Below are positions 1 to 9,780 of a DNA stretch of 64,000 nt, in pieces. The stretch's first letter is position 1. Every line of letters starts with the position of its first letter. The translations under genes and the position numbers were made by a program. This DNA is from Anopheles merus (Eukaryota; Arthropoda; Insecta; Diptera; Culicidae): positions 20,628,941 to 20,692,940 of the forward strand of contig NC_054081.1 in assembly GCF_017562075.2 (NCBI RefSeq), written 5' to 3'. The notes under the pieces were generated by a model. The model did no database searches. It was not told where the DNA came from and was given only the letters and a program-made list of their open reading frames with translations.

Positions 1-1751
1 CCTTTCCAGTTTGATGATGATTGTATGAATGCTTTTCAAGAATTAAAGACAAAACTCCTAAATTCTCCAATACTAGCTATTTTCGATCCCAAACGCGAAA
101 CACAACTCCACTGTGACGCTAGCTCGTCTGGTTTTGGGTCAGTGCTATTGCAGAAGCAGGATGATGATAAATTTCATCCTATAGCATATTTTTCAAAGAC
201 AACATCTTCGTCTGAATCTCATCTTCACAGCTATGAATTGGAGACATTGTTGGTGATGTATGCCCTTAAACGCTTTCATCATTACGTATACGGCCTTCAC
301 ATAATTATTGTAACCGATTGTCATTCGCTAGTTGAAACTCTCAAAAACCGAAACTGCTTTGCTAAGATCGCGAGCTGGGCTTTTTTTTGGAAAATTATAA
401 CTATAGCATTCAATATCGCCCAGGAAGTACCATGGGTCACGCAGATGCTCTTAGTTGCGTATCAATGGCAGGGGCTGTGAGCGAATTGGATGTTGGTTAT
501 CAGTTGCAAATTGCTCAAACACGTGATCCTGAGATAATCAAGATAAAAGAAGAACTGGAAAATGGTTTGTCAGAAGGGTTTGCACTTCACGATGGTGTAG
601 TATATCGTGAACCGTCTGCAGGAAAACTTTTACTGTTAGTACCGAAACAAATGATCAACAATGTTATACGGCATGTGCATGATAAGATAGGCCATTTAGG
701 GGTAGATAAATGTTGCACAAAAATCAGTAGACAGTTTTGGTTCCCTGCAATGCGGAACCGGGTGGACAATTTTATCAGAAACTGTTTGAAATGCATTGTG
801 TATTCAGCACCCGCTCGCAAAAATAAGCGTAACCTACACAGTATTTCAAAGAATCCCGTACCGTTCGATACTTTGCACATAGACCATCTTGGGCCGCTTC
901 CTGCTTTAAAATCCAAGAAAAAGTATTTGTTGGTCGTTATAGACGCATTCACAAAGTTTACCAAACTATACCCTACATTCTCTAACAGCAGTCGAGAAGT
1001 CTGTAATGCATTGAATCAGTACTTTGCTTACTACAGTCGCCCTGGACGGTTAATAAGTGATTAGGCCACCTGTTTTACATCTAAAGAGTTCACAAGTTTT
1101 CTTAATAACCGTAATATAATTCATGTACTAAATGCAGTTGCATCTCCTCAAGCAAATGGACAGGTGGAGCAAGTTAATCGAGTTATCAAACCAATTCTTA
1201 GCAAAATTTCCGATCCTATAGACCACAGCTACTGGTACAGCAAATTACAAATAGTAGAATATGCGTTGAATAACTCTGTATATAGTTCGACACAACAACT
1301 TCCATCAGTTTTGTTATTTGGAATAGAACAACGAGGTACAGCAATAGATGAAATAACAGAGTACTTAGACGGAAAACAGGAAAATAGTGTAGTTTTAACC
1401 GAGTGTCGTAACATAGCTTCTCAAAATATAATTAAATCGCAAATGGTTAACGCCTAGCAGTTTAGCAAAACACATCGCCCAGCAGAAAAGTTTGAGGAAG
1501 GAGATCTTGGAGCAATTCGATACACAGATCACTCCGTTAATACTAACAAGAAGCTCCTACCGAAATACAAGGGCCCGTATATCGTTTACAAAAAGCTCCT
1601 TAACGATCGATATGTAATACGTGATGTCAACAGTTTCAAACAATCCCAAATACCATACGACAATATTTTAGAGTCAGACAAGCTAAGGCTTTGGAGTAGC
1701 TCTGAAGTGGAACATGTACCATACAATTCCCAACCAGAATTTGGAGAATAG
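1..1751 (+). pseudogene. Ty3/gypsy pol fragment (RNase H, integrase), broken
   Basis: End of a gypsy pol polyprotein, cut by the left edge. Bases 25-400 encode the RT thumb/RNase H (motifs LHCDASSSGFGSVLL and HSYELETL). From 387 the frame gives the linker (STMGHADAL), an HHCC integrase finger (HVHDKIGH then CLKC) and the first catalytic Asp in LHIDHLGPL; after a stop at 1062-1067 the same frame carries the Glu region (SPQANGQVEQVNR), and after a second stop near 1455 a GPY/F-type C-terminus (KYKGPYIVY), ending at 1751. The shift at the T run 381-388 is repaired by one T and may be a sequencing error; the two TAG codons look like true nonsense mutations. RT and gag lie outside the window. The family is clear, the clade is not. 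Confidence 0.85.
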
Positions 1752-1877
1752 TGAAATTGAGGGCAATTTGTAGTCAAGAACGGCCGAGCTGTAAACATGC
1801 ACGTATAAACCTAGCTTAAGTTTAGATTATAAACGTCATTGCGCGATACTTGTAATCAAGGTGGAATATAGAGGAGG

Positions 1878-2162
1878 TGTCTTCTTAGCGTTTGGCATGT
1901 TGCCATTTTGAGATTCAGTTTGACAACAGCCGTCGATATTTGTTTACAGGCAGCAGCTACATTATAACGTGTAAAATGTCGATTTATGGAGTGTGGATGC
2001 AAAATACGAATTTTTAATGCTAAAAACATGTGTATTAAACGAAAACAATTCATATATCATATCTAAATACCAGCAACATTCGTCGCATTTGACAACTGCC
2101 GTCGATCCTGGTTTTGTGCTTTTTTCTAAAGCCTCGATGCCCAATTGTTCTACATGACGACA
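1878..2162 (+). repeat. Putative 3' LTR of the gypsy fragment
   Basis: After the pol stop at 1751, a purine tract (gaggagg) sits directly before TGTCTTC at 1878. A matching end, GACGACA, closes at 2162, giving a 285-bp TGTC...GACA segment where a 3' LTR is expected. It contains a 19-bp direct repeat with one mismatch (tttgacaacagccgtcgat at about 1918 and again at about 2089). No second LTR is in the window, so the limits are inferred from the ends alone. Confidence 0.4.
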
Positions 2163-2367
2163 CCTCCTTTCTACCCACTTTGCTTGTAATTACCTTGTGA
2201 ATAAACTGACAGATAACCATCATTCGAAGATTGACGCATAAGCGGGAAAGACGTGTTTAGTTGCTTTGTGTAAATTTATTTCTTTGTGAACCCTTTTTAC
2301 AGTATCAAGTTTGTATTTAATAGTTGTTTTAAAAAGAAACCATATTTAGTTGTGTGCAACTGTGAGT

Positions 2368-2575
2368 TGAGCCGGTCTCATGGTACAGTCGTCAACTCGT
2401 ACGACTTAACAACATGCCCATCATGGGTTCAAGCCCCAAATAGACCGTGCCGCCATTTGTAGGACTGACTATCCTGCTATGGGGGGAAATCAATAAGTCA
2501 CTGAAAGCCAACCCCACAAGTGTGTTGGCAGGCCTTTGACCGGCATCGGTTGTTGAGCCAAAGAAGAGAAGAGTT
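2368..2575 (+). mobile_element. tRNA-derived SINE (SINE200-like)
   Basis: The head resembles tRNA with pol III promoter boxes: A-box-like tggtacagtcg near 2390 and a B box gggttcaagcccc near 2428. The body ends in an A/G-rich aagaagagaagag tail. The 8-bp sequence CTGTGAGT occurs just before (2360-2367) and just after (2576-2583), a target-site duplication. A diverged second copy is at 25014-25203. Similarity to Anopheles SINE200 is from memory and not searched. Confidence 0.8.
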
Positions 2576-3281
2576 CTGTGAGTATACGAAGTGCGTATAA
2601 TTTTTGTGCATTTTGGTGCACGCTCTGGGCCGGTGATCGTGCGAGTTTTTGCAAAACATTTCTGACCGTTTTTAAGTTTTGCGTCAGACCGCAAACTCAA
2701 AAGTGTTTTGCTGAACGCACAAATCACAAATGCACTAATTTATGTACGCTTTTATGGACGTATTTAGTAATAAAGTCTTTTAGTTTCAGGTCCGGAAGCT
2801 GTGGTTGATGGCGTTGCTGAGGAGTGCCTGATAGATTTCCCGTTGTCGGAGGAGGATGTATTCATTTTATCCGATGATGAAGATAAGGATGAAATAATCG
2901 AATACATCGAGAACGAGAGCGAAGAGGATGATAAAGATGAAGAAGATCATCTACTGAATGAGGAAAATAATAGTCCAGCTCAACATCCGATGGCCAAGCG
3001 GTTGAGAGTTTGGGCTTTATCTCATAAGATACCTCATTTAGTATTGAATGATCTTCTTCGCTTGGTTCGCGAAACAACGGACATTCCTCTTCCTCTAGAT
3101 TCTAGAACGCTCCTTAAGACACCGGTTGCTGTGGGCAAGGAAATATACGCGGTAGCTGGCGGTGAAATGTGGTATCATGGCATTGCAAAATGTATGCAAA
3201 GTTGTTTCCGGTAAAACAGATTGTGCTTAGCGTGATAACATGTACCATGTAAATAACTAATACATAGGTAACATCTACTGT

Positions 3282-3761
3282 TGTTGCGTACGACCTCATT
3301 ATAAAGTAAAAGCATTTATGCGGATGTAGCGAAGTAAAACACTTCAAGTTAAAACTTCTCAAGTTAAAACAAAGTTCAAGCAAAACACGCCTCAAGCAAT
3401 AGCGCGCGCTTCAGAAACGCAACAAACATAAACAGGTAGTCAACCGTTCTCACGGTTCAAACGAGGAAGTAACTTTACGCAATTCATAAACCATAGGTAC
3501 ATGTCGTATTAAGTATAAATAAACTTGTTATCAAAATAGTTATAGTTACAGTTAGCTGACCTATATGGGGTCAGCAACTAAATAGCATATAAGAGATGAA
3601 AACCTAAATAAAGTAAGCGCATTCGAACACAAACCTCAGAATCGCTCGTTTCTTAATAGTCGGAGGCACTCTCCGGTCGACGAAGGAAAAATATACCCAA
3701 CTCGGTGTAAAGCACAGGCGTTGGGCGCTGCGACGGAGCAACACATCCGCCAGCAGCATTA
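3282..3761 (+). repeat. 5' LTR of BEL-1
   Basis: Begins TGTTGCGTACG and ends CAGCAGCATTA; matches the 3' LTR over all 480 bases except an a/g near 3302 and an a/c near 3716. A TATATGGGG stretch near 3563 could hold promoter elements, but this was not tested. Confidence 0.95.
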
Positions 3762-3762
3762 A

Positions 3763-3780
3763 TGGTGGCTCCAGAGAGGA
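3763..3780 (+). promoter_or_regulatory. Probable primer-binding site of BEL-1
   Basis: TGGTGGCTCCAGAGAGG begins one base after the 5' LTR, the expected place for tRNA priming, with the TGG that pairs with a tRNA CCA end. The same 17 bases occur two bases after the LTR of BEL-2 (14479). The priming tRNA was not identified. Confidence 0.75.
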
Positions 3781-3841
3781 ACTAACGACCTCCTCGTAGT
3801 GAATAACACGTGATTCAGTCCAACATAAGCGCCGAAGCACC

Positions 3842-4185
3842 GTGAGTGAAATAGAACGGCAACAAGGTGCGTAAACCAGCACGACCGCCAAAACACCGCG
3901 AGTTAAAGTGAGTAAAATAGTAAGGATCACAACCGTGAGTGAAATAGATAGGCAACAAGGTGCGTAAACCAGCACGATCGCCAAAACACCGCGAGTTAAA
4001 GTGAGTGAAATAGTAAGGATCACAACCGTGAGTGAAATAGATCGGCTACAAGGTGCGTAGACCAGCACGACCGCCGAAACACCGCGAATGAAAGTGCACA
4101 AAGCATTAAAATCAACACCAGGAGTGGAAAAGAACGGCAAATAAGTGCGTAACTAAGCACGACCGCCGAAACACCATAAGAATAA
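3842..4185 (+). repeat. 93-bp tandem repeat in the BEL-1 leader
   Basis: Units starting gtgagtgaaatag begin at 3842, 3935 and 4028, exactly 93 bp apart, and a degenerate fourth unit runs to about 4185. They lie in the untranslated leader between primer-binding site and gag start. A role in packaging or translation is possible but unproven. Confidence 0.9.
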
Positions 4186-4832
4186 GGTGACATCATAAAC
4201 AAAACCCGAGAACCGTTAGCGAACCCAAGAGCACGGAGGGTACCGACAACGATATAAACAAACTAACGGCAAAACGTCAAAAAGCCAAATCAGCAAAAGG
4301 CTACGCCAACGTAGTGACCATTCGGTGGTTACACAGCAAGGTCGGCGACAACGAAATAAAAACAACGAGTAACAACAATCAGCTTAAGTTTCAATGGAAA
4401 TAGCTGATTAAAAACATCGAATTAAACAACAACGAGTAGGCTTACTCGGTTTGGAACGGACAGCAAGCAGTGACTCATCGTCAGGTCCGACAAACAAAAC
4501 GAACAGCGAGCGACTAGCGGCAAGTCCACCGGCGTCTCCAAGCAGCAAGCAGCAAGCAGCGACTCATCGCCAGGGCCGGCAAACAAAACAAACAGCGTGC
4601 GGATAACGGTCAGTGCACCAGCGACTTCAGGCAGCAGACAGCGATCGCAGACGTTCCAAGTAGCAGAGCGGGGCCGGCAATAACGTGACTGAAGAAAGCA
4701 TCCAACCTACTAGAGATAACTATACAGCAGTAGTCGGACCAGAGAAGAACCCACCAGATCGACTAGCATCATCAGCAAGCGGACATCCGTGATACGGCAA
4801 ACACAAGCATCTCAAACGCTGAGTGAGTAACA

Positions 4833-7800
4833 ATGGAATTCATTACTAATCCAAACGGTCATTGTAAACTTTGTACTAACAAAGATGAGTGGGGGAAACA
4901 GGTCAGTTGCACGGAATGCGACAGGTGGTTTCACCTGAGTTGTTTGGGGGTAAAGAGTACCCCAAAGAATTTCGTATGTTCAAAATGTAAGAAATCTGAA
5001 GAAGAAAGGAAGGAGATAAAGAAGGCTCTAGAAGAATCACAAAGACTTTGCGAATTATTAAAGGAAAAAAGAGAGAAAGAATTAGAACAAAGTAGTAACA
5101 ATAAAAAGGATTTGGAGCGGTTACAAGAGGAATTAAACGAAGCCGCTAACGATGGGAAAGAAATGCGTGAAGCATTAATTCAAACAGAGAAATTATTGCA
5201 GGAAAAGATAGATAATGAAAAACGAAACAAAGAATCACAGAAGCAGCAAGAAGAAGAAATAGAAAGATTGCAGAAGACTCTTGAAGATCAAATCATAATA
5301 GAACCAAAAAAGCAGGAAACAAAACAATTGCTAAGCGATAATGCTCCGAAACCCGAAACAAGCGAGGAAAATATTTCGCTTACCGAAAATATTAACAGAC
5401 TTGTAAGCGCACTAACTGCTAGTTCTTCTGCTGGCAAAAGTACGCTTATGGAACTTCCTGAATTTGATGGTAGTTATAAACTATGGCCTCGATTTAAAAC
5501 GGCCTTTGATGAAACAACTAAGAAAGGAAATTTTTCAAAGCTGGAGAATCTGAATAGACTACAGCGATACTTAAAAGGGAATGCATTAAAATCAGTCAGT
5601 GGTCTCATGTTAAGTCCTGATAATCTCGAGAAAATTATCGACCGATTAGAAAAACTTTATGGTAACCCCGAAAGCGTCTACAAGTCTTTGCTTAACGATC
5701 TCACAGCTTGCAGACACATATCAATAGAAAATCCAACATCAATAATAGAGTTTTCTAACGCGTTGAATAATATGGTAGATAATATGAATCTACTGGGGAG
5801 AACACAATATTTAAATGATCAGAGGCTCCTAAGCGACCTCATAGCACGGCTATCAACAGATCTTAGAAATAAATGGATTGCAAAAACATTAAATGATCAA
5901 GAGATTCACACATTAAGTGATCTTGCATTATGGATAAAACCAACCGAAGACCTAGCGGCAGTGTTGGTAGCAAATGAAATTGGTCAGAAATTTCGAGGGT
6001 ACCGATTAAATGCTCACTTACAGCCCAAGATGTATTCTAAAGACAATCATTGTCTGGTATGTGGAAGGGCTCATGAAACAACTCAATGCCAAGAGCTCAT
6101 AGATAAGCCAGTATGGCAGAGATGGAAACTGTTAACCCAAAGGGGCATTTGTACTAATTGCTGCAAATACAAAAACCATAAGGCAGTTAGCTGCCGCCTT
6201 CCTGCTCAATGCAGAGTGGAACGTTGCTCACAAAAACACCATACGTTGCTCCATAGGAAAGAGGAACAATCCCCATCATACATTCCTCCACAAAGATTAA
6301 ACTTCCACAAAGAGGACAGAAAGCTTTACTATCAAATCATACCGATCACATTATATCACGAATGTGCGGAAATAAAAACATTTGCCTTGTTGGATCCAGC
6401 GTCAGCAACAAGTCTTATTGCTGATGATGTAAGAAAACAGCTGCAACTAACAGGGCCCAATATGCCTCTTAAATTATCGTGGACGAATGGAAACATACAA
6501 GACGAACCACATAGTCAAATTGTTTCTTTGAGGGTACGTGGGCCAAATAGTAAAATGCTCAACATCAAGAATCTACGCTCGGTGAAGGAACTCGACCTTC
6601 CCAGACAAACGGTAGATGCTAAGAAATTAAGCAAGATGTACAAACACTTCAAAAATATCGATTTAGAAAGTTGCTATGATGCCATTCCCACAGTTTTATT
6701 AGGTCTCCCACATGCTTATTATACTCAAAGCATTGGATATCGCTCCGGAAAACCTAACCAGCTGGTAGCTCAAGAGACTCGTTTGGGATGGACAATATTC
6801 GGAGGAGGAAAACATTATTGGCAAAATGATATAAACAAGTGTAGTCCTCTATTTACAATCAAAGATCAAAAAGAAGAAGATGAAAAATTAATGTCGTCAC
6901 TCATGCAGAAATTTTTCTCAACTGAAGAGTTTGGAGTTAAATCGAACGAAGCGCCAATGCCAAAATTAGAACAGCAGGCACTGGAAATTATGAAGGATAC
7001 CTTGGCATATAAGGAAAACCGATACGAGATAGGATTACTTTGGAAAGAAGACAAACCACAGTTACCAAATAGCTATCCCCAAGCCCTGACAAGATTAAAA
7101 TCACAAGAAAGAAAATTAGAAAAGGATGTTGAATTAAAAGAATGGTATCACCGAACTATTGCGGAATACCTAAGCAAAGGATATGCTCGAAAGGCTACCC
7201 CTGGGGAGCTGCTCGAACATAACCGGAAGATAAACTATATTCCTCACTTTGCTATAGTAAACAAGAACAAGTTTCCACCTAAGCCTCGTCTAGTATTTGA
7301 TGCAGCCGCAAAAAATGAAGGAAGGTCACTGAACTCATTCCTCCTATCCGGTCCTGATGCTACCACCTCTTTATTTGGTGTACTCATCAGATTCCGCGAA
7401 CACGAAATTGCTTGCTCTGGTGATATAAAGGAAATGTTCCACCAGGTAAAGGTTAAGCAAGAAGATCAGTGTGCCCAACGTTTTTTGTACAGAGAATCTC
7501 CTAACAAAGACCCTAAGGTCTATGTTATGCAGGTAATGACATTTGGAGCGACATGCTCCCCAGCATGCGCACAATTTGTAAAGAATCAAAACGCTCTAAA
7601 ATTCGAACAACAAAACCCAAAGGCGGTGAAGGCAATTACCGATAATCATTACGTAGATGATTATCTGGATAGTTTCGCCAGTATTGAAGATGCTGCCAAA
7701 ACAGTAAACGAAATCATGACAATTCATGATAAGGCTAATTTTTTTATACGAAACTTTGTGTCAAATTCTCATGAATTGATAAGCTCTCTTCCTGAGAACA

Positions 7801-8888
7801 GGAGAGCGAATAAAGAGATGCATTTTATCGAAAACAAGGATGATACTTACGAGAAAATTCTTGGCATGCACTGGGACACGAGAAACGATACTTTCAGATA
7901 TAAACTGAAAATTCCACCACTAGAGGATAAAAAATTGACCAAAAGGAATATACTTTCAAATATAATGAGAATCTACGACCCATTGGGCTTGGTCATCAAT
8001 CTCACTACGGAATCAAAGGTCCTCATGCAAGAACTATGGAAGGAGAAAGTTGACTGGGATGATGTATTGCCAATTAACCTCCAAAGAAAATGGCAGGAAT
8101 GGCTCGACGCTATAAAAACTGTTGAAGATATTAAGATCATCAGATCCTATTCAAACATTAAGGGAGACTGTCGCAGAGAGCTGCATACATTTGTAGACGC
8201 CTCAGAAAGGGCTTTCGCAGCCGTGGTATATCTAAAAACAATACAGGGTGATACAGTAAATGTCAATATTTTGGCAGCTAAGTCAAGAGTAGCTCCCACA
8301 AAACCACTTACAATACCAAAGTTAGAACTTCAAGGGGCAATACTTGGTGTAAGACTTGCCGATACCATTAAAAAGGAATTGAGACTGAATATAGAGGAGG
8401 AATTCTATTGGACAGATTCAAAGACAGTACTAGGATGGATCAATTCAGAAGCTCGCAATTACAAACAATTTGTGGCATGTCGAATAGGGGAAATTATCCA
8501 TCGAACATCAAGAATTCAGTGGCACTGGGTAGCTTCAAAAGACAATCCAGCAGACGAAGCTACGAAACCTAAACAAGGGCACTCGATATGGCTAGAGGGT
8601 CCAGATTTCTTGAAACAAAAAACATTAGCAACCCTCAAATCAGAACAATTTGCTACAAACATAGAAATCCGACCAATGCACATGATTAGAGAAAAAACGG
8701 TGCAAATTAAGGATAGGAAAACGCGTTCAATCGACTGGTGCTCTAGTTGGACACGCTCCAAAAAGAGCAATCGCACTAGGCTTAAAGTTCATAATCAGAA
8801 AAGAAACAGATTGTATAGTTGCCGCACTCCTGCACATATCAATTCCAACAATTTGCTCGATATCGCATATAAAATTACCTCTTACTAA
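4833..8888 (+). CDS. BEL-1 Gag-protease-RT-RNase H polyprotein (integrase missing)
   Basis: One uninterrupted 1351-residue frame. Residues 13-55 form a PHD-like Cys4-His-Cys3 finger (CKLC..., CDRWFHLSC, CSKC), then a charged coiled coil (about 55-165), the Gag core (about 205-375), and Cys/His knuckles (CLVCGRAHETTQC and CTNCC, about 410-470). The protease centre is near 516, with LLDPAS where most relatives have a D-x-G-S-type motif. RT is centred on YVDD (about 940). RNase H (about 1115-1243) keeps acidic residues in FVDAS, KLELQG, WTDSKT and NPADEAT. A one-base change in the A run 8760-8764 would keep pol in register a little longer; the frame as read ends in about 45 unrelated residues. 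First ATG chosen; the finger follows it directly. Confidence 0.92.
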   Translation: MEFITNPNGHCKLCTNKDEWGKQVSCTECDRWFHLSCLGVKSTPKNFVCSKCKKSEEERKEIKKALEESQRLCELLKEKREKELEQSSNNKKDLERLQEELNEAANDGKEMREALIQTEKLLQEKIDNEKRNKESQKQQEEEIERLQKTLEDQIIIEPKKQETKQLLSDNAPKPETSEENISLTENINRLVSALTASSSAGKSTLMELPEFDGSYKLWPRFKTAFDETTKKGNFSKLENLNRLQRYLKGNALKSVSGLMLSPDNLEKIIDRLEKLYGNPESVYKSLLNDLTACRHISIENPTSIIEFSNALNNMVDNMNLLGRTQYLNDQRLLSDLIARLSTDLRNKWIAKTLNDQEIHTLSDLALWIKPTEDLAAVLVANEIGQKFRGYRLNAHLQPKMYSKDNHCLVCGRAHETTQCQELIDKPVWQRWKLLTQRGICTNCCKYKNHKAVSCRLPAQCRVERCSQKHHTLLHRKEEQSPSYIPPQRLNFHKEDRKLYYQIIPITLYHECAEIKTFALLDPASATSLIADDVRKQLQLTGPNMPLKLSWTNGNIQDEPHSQIVSLRVRGPNSKMLNIKNLRSVKELDLPRQTVDAKKLSKMYKHFKNIDLESCYDAIPTVLLGLPHAYYTQSIGYRSGKPNQLVAQETRLGWTIFGGGKHYWQNDINKCSPLFTIKDQKEEDEKLMSSLMQKFFSTEEFGVKSNEAPMPKLEQQALEIMKDTLAYKENRYEIGLLWKEDKPQLPNSYPQALTRLKSQERKLEKDVELKEWYHRTIAEYLSKGYARKATPGELLEHNRKINYIPHFAIVNKNKFPPKPRLVFDAAAKNEGRSLNSFLLSGPDATTSLFGVLIRFREHEIACSGDIKEMFHQVKVKQEDQCAQRFLYRESPNKDPKVYVMQVMTFGATCSPACAQFVKNQNALKFEQQNPKAVKAITDNHYVDDYLDSFASIEDAAKTVNEIMTIHDKANFFIRNFVSNSHELISSLPENRRANKEMHFIENKDDTYEKILGMHWDTRNDTFRYKLKIPPLEDKKLTKRNILSNIMRIYDPLGLVINLTTESKVLMQELWKEKVDWDDVLPINLQRKWQEWLDAIKTVEDIKIIRSYSNIKGDCRRELHTFVDASERAFAAVVYLKTIQGDTVNVNILAAKSRVAPTKPLTIPKLELQGAILGVRLADTIKKELRLNIEEEFYWTDSKTVLGWINSEARNYKQFVACRIGEIIHRTSRIQWHWVASKDNPADEATKPKQGHSIWLEGPDFLKQKTLATLKSEQFATNIEIRPMHMIREKTVQIKDRKTRSIDWCSSWTRSKKSNRTRLKVHNQKRNRLYSCRTPAHINSNNLLDIAYKITSY

Positions 8889-9271
8889 ATTCTATATGTT
8901 GAACCAACCAAACCAAATACTGTATTACTCCGCGCAACCACAGGAGATTTTTTTTGAATTGTAACGGCACACTTACGAATCCCGCCTACAACACGGGCAT
9001 TATCACGCTTTCACCGGCATGTAAATTAGAAACCAGATCGATGGAAATACGTCCGGTAGTGGTGAAGAAAAACGAAATGTTCAAAACATATTTTAAGCCA
9101 ATGAAGGAACTACCGTTTAAAACCGCCGTTTCTAAAAACGTCATTTACTACATGTTAATAATAACAACTCTCGCGCTGATACCATTAACTATACTAGCGA
9201 TCTTTGCGATTAAAAGATGTAATAGAAGACGTCAACGTCCTCCACCGTTTAAGGCACCAACAGAAGCGTAA
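8790..9271 (+). pseudogene. Envelope-like C-terminal fragment in BEL-1
   Basis: Downstream of RNase H, where integrase should be, there is instead a frame with several cysteines, a 20-residue hydrophobic segment (VIYYMLIITTLALIPLTIL, about 9143-9200) followed by basic residues (KRCNRRRQR), and a short tail. That is the layout of a type I membrane glycoprotein end, as in BEL/Pao elements with an env gene such as Drosophila roo. The 5' part (about 8790-8950) is in a frame shifted by the T run 8948-8955. No signal peptide or fusion region remains, so it cannot make a full envelope protein. Assignment is by layout only. Confidence 0.55.
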
Positions 9272-9300
9272 CCTCTCACGAGAAGTTACGGGGGCCGGGA

Positions 9301-9780
9301 TGTTGCGTACGACCTCATTATGAAGTAAAAGCATTTATGCGGATGTAGCGAAGTAAAACACTTCAAGTTAAAACTTCTCAAGTTAAAACAAAGTTCAAGC
9401 AAAACACGCCTCAAGCAATAGCGCGCGCTTCAGAAACGCAACAAACATAAACAGGTAGTCAACCGTTCTCACGGTTCAAACGAGGAAGTAACTTTACGCA
9501 ATTCATAAACCATAGGTACATGTCGTATTAAGTATAAATAAACTTGTTATCAAAATAGTTATAGTTACAGTTAGCTGACCTATATGGGGTCAGCAACTAA
9601 ATAGCATATAAGAGATGAAAACCTAAATAAAGTAAGCGCATTCGAACACAAACCTCAGAATCGCTCGTTTCTTAATAGTCGGAGGCACTCTCCGGTCGAC
9701 GAAGGAAAAATATACCCAACTCGGTGTAAAGCACCGGCGTTGGGCGCTGCGACGGAGCAACACATCCGCCAGCAGCATTA
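9301..9780 (+). repeat. 3' LTR of BEL-1
   Basis: 480 bases, two differences from the 5' copy, followed by the ACTGT duplication at 9781-9785. Confidence 0.95.

Larger units (their letters stand above)
3282..9780 (+). mobile_element. BEL/Pao LTR retrotransposon BEL-1, complete ends, integrase deleted
   Basis: A 6499-bp element with 480-bp LTRs (3282-3761 and 9301-9780) that differ at two positions by my reading, so it inserted recently. The 5-bp target duplication ACTGT is exact (3277-3281 and 9781-9785). Internal layout: primer-binding site, long leader with tandem repeats, one 1351-codon gag-protease-RT-RNase H frame, then the tail of an envelope-like frame. Integrase, normally about 400 residues after RNase H, is absent, so this copy probably moved with enzyme supplied in trans. 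It sits in an intron of the transposase-like gene. Confidence 0.93.

Noticed and set aside
2380..2445. A tRNA gene
   Set aside because: The A and B boxes belong to a SINE head; no cloverleaf is evident, and a SINE body, tail and target duplication follow.
3604..4202. Minus-strand repetitive frames of 178 and 60 codons as genes
   Set aside because: They read the 93-bp leader repeats of BEL-1 in antisense.
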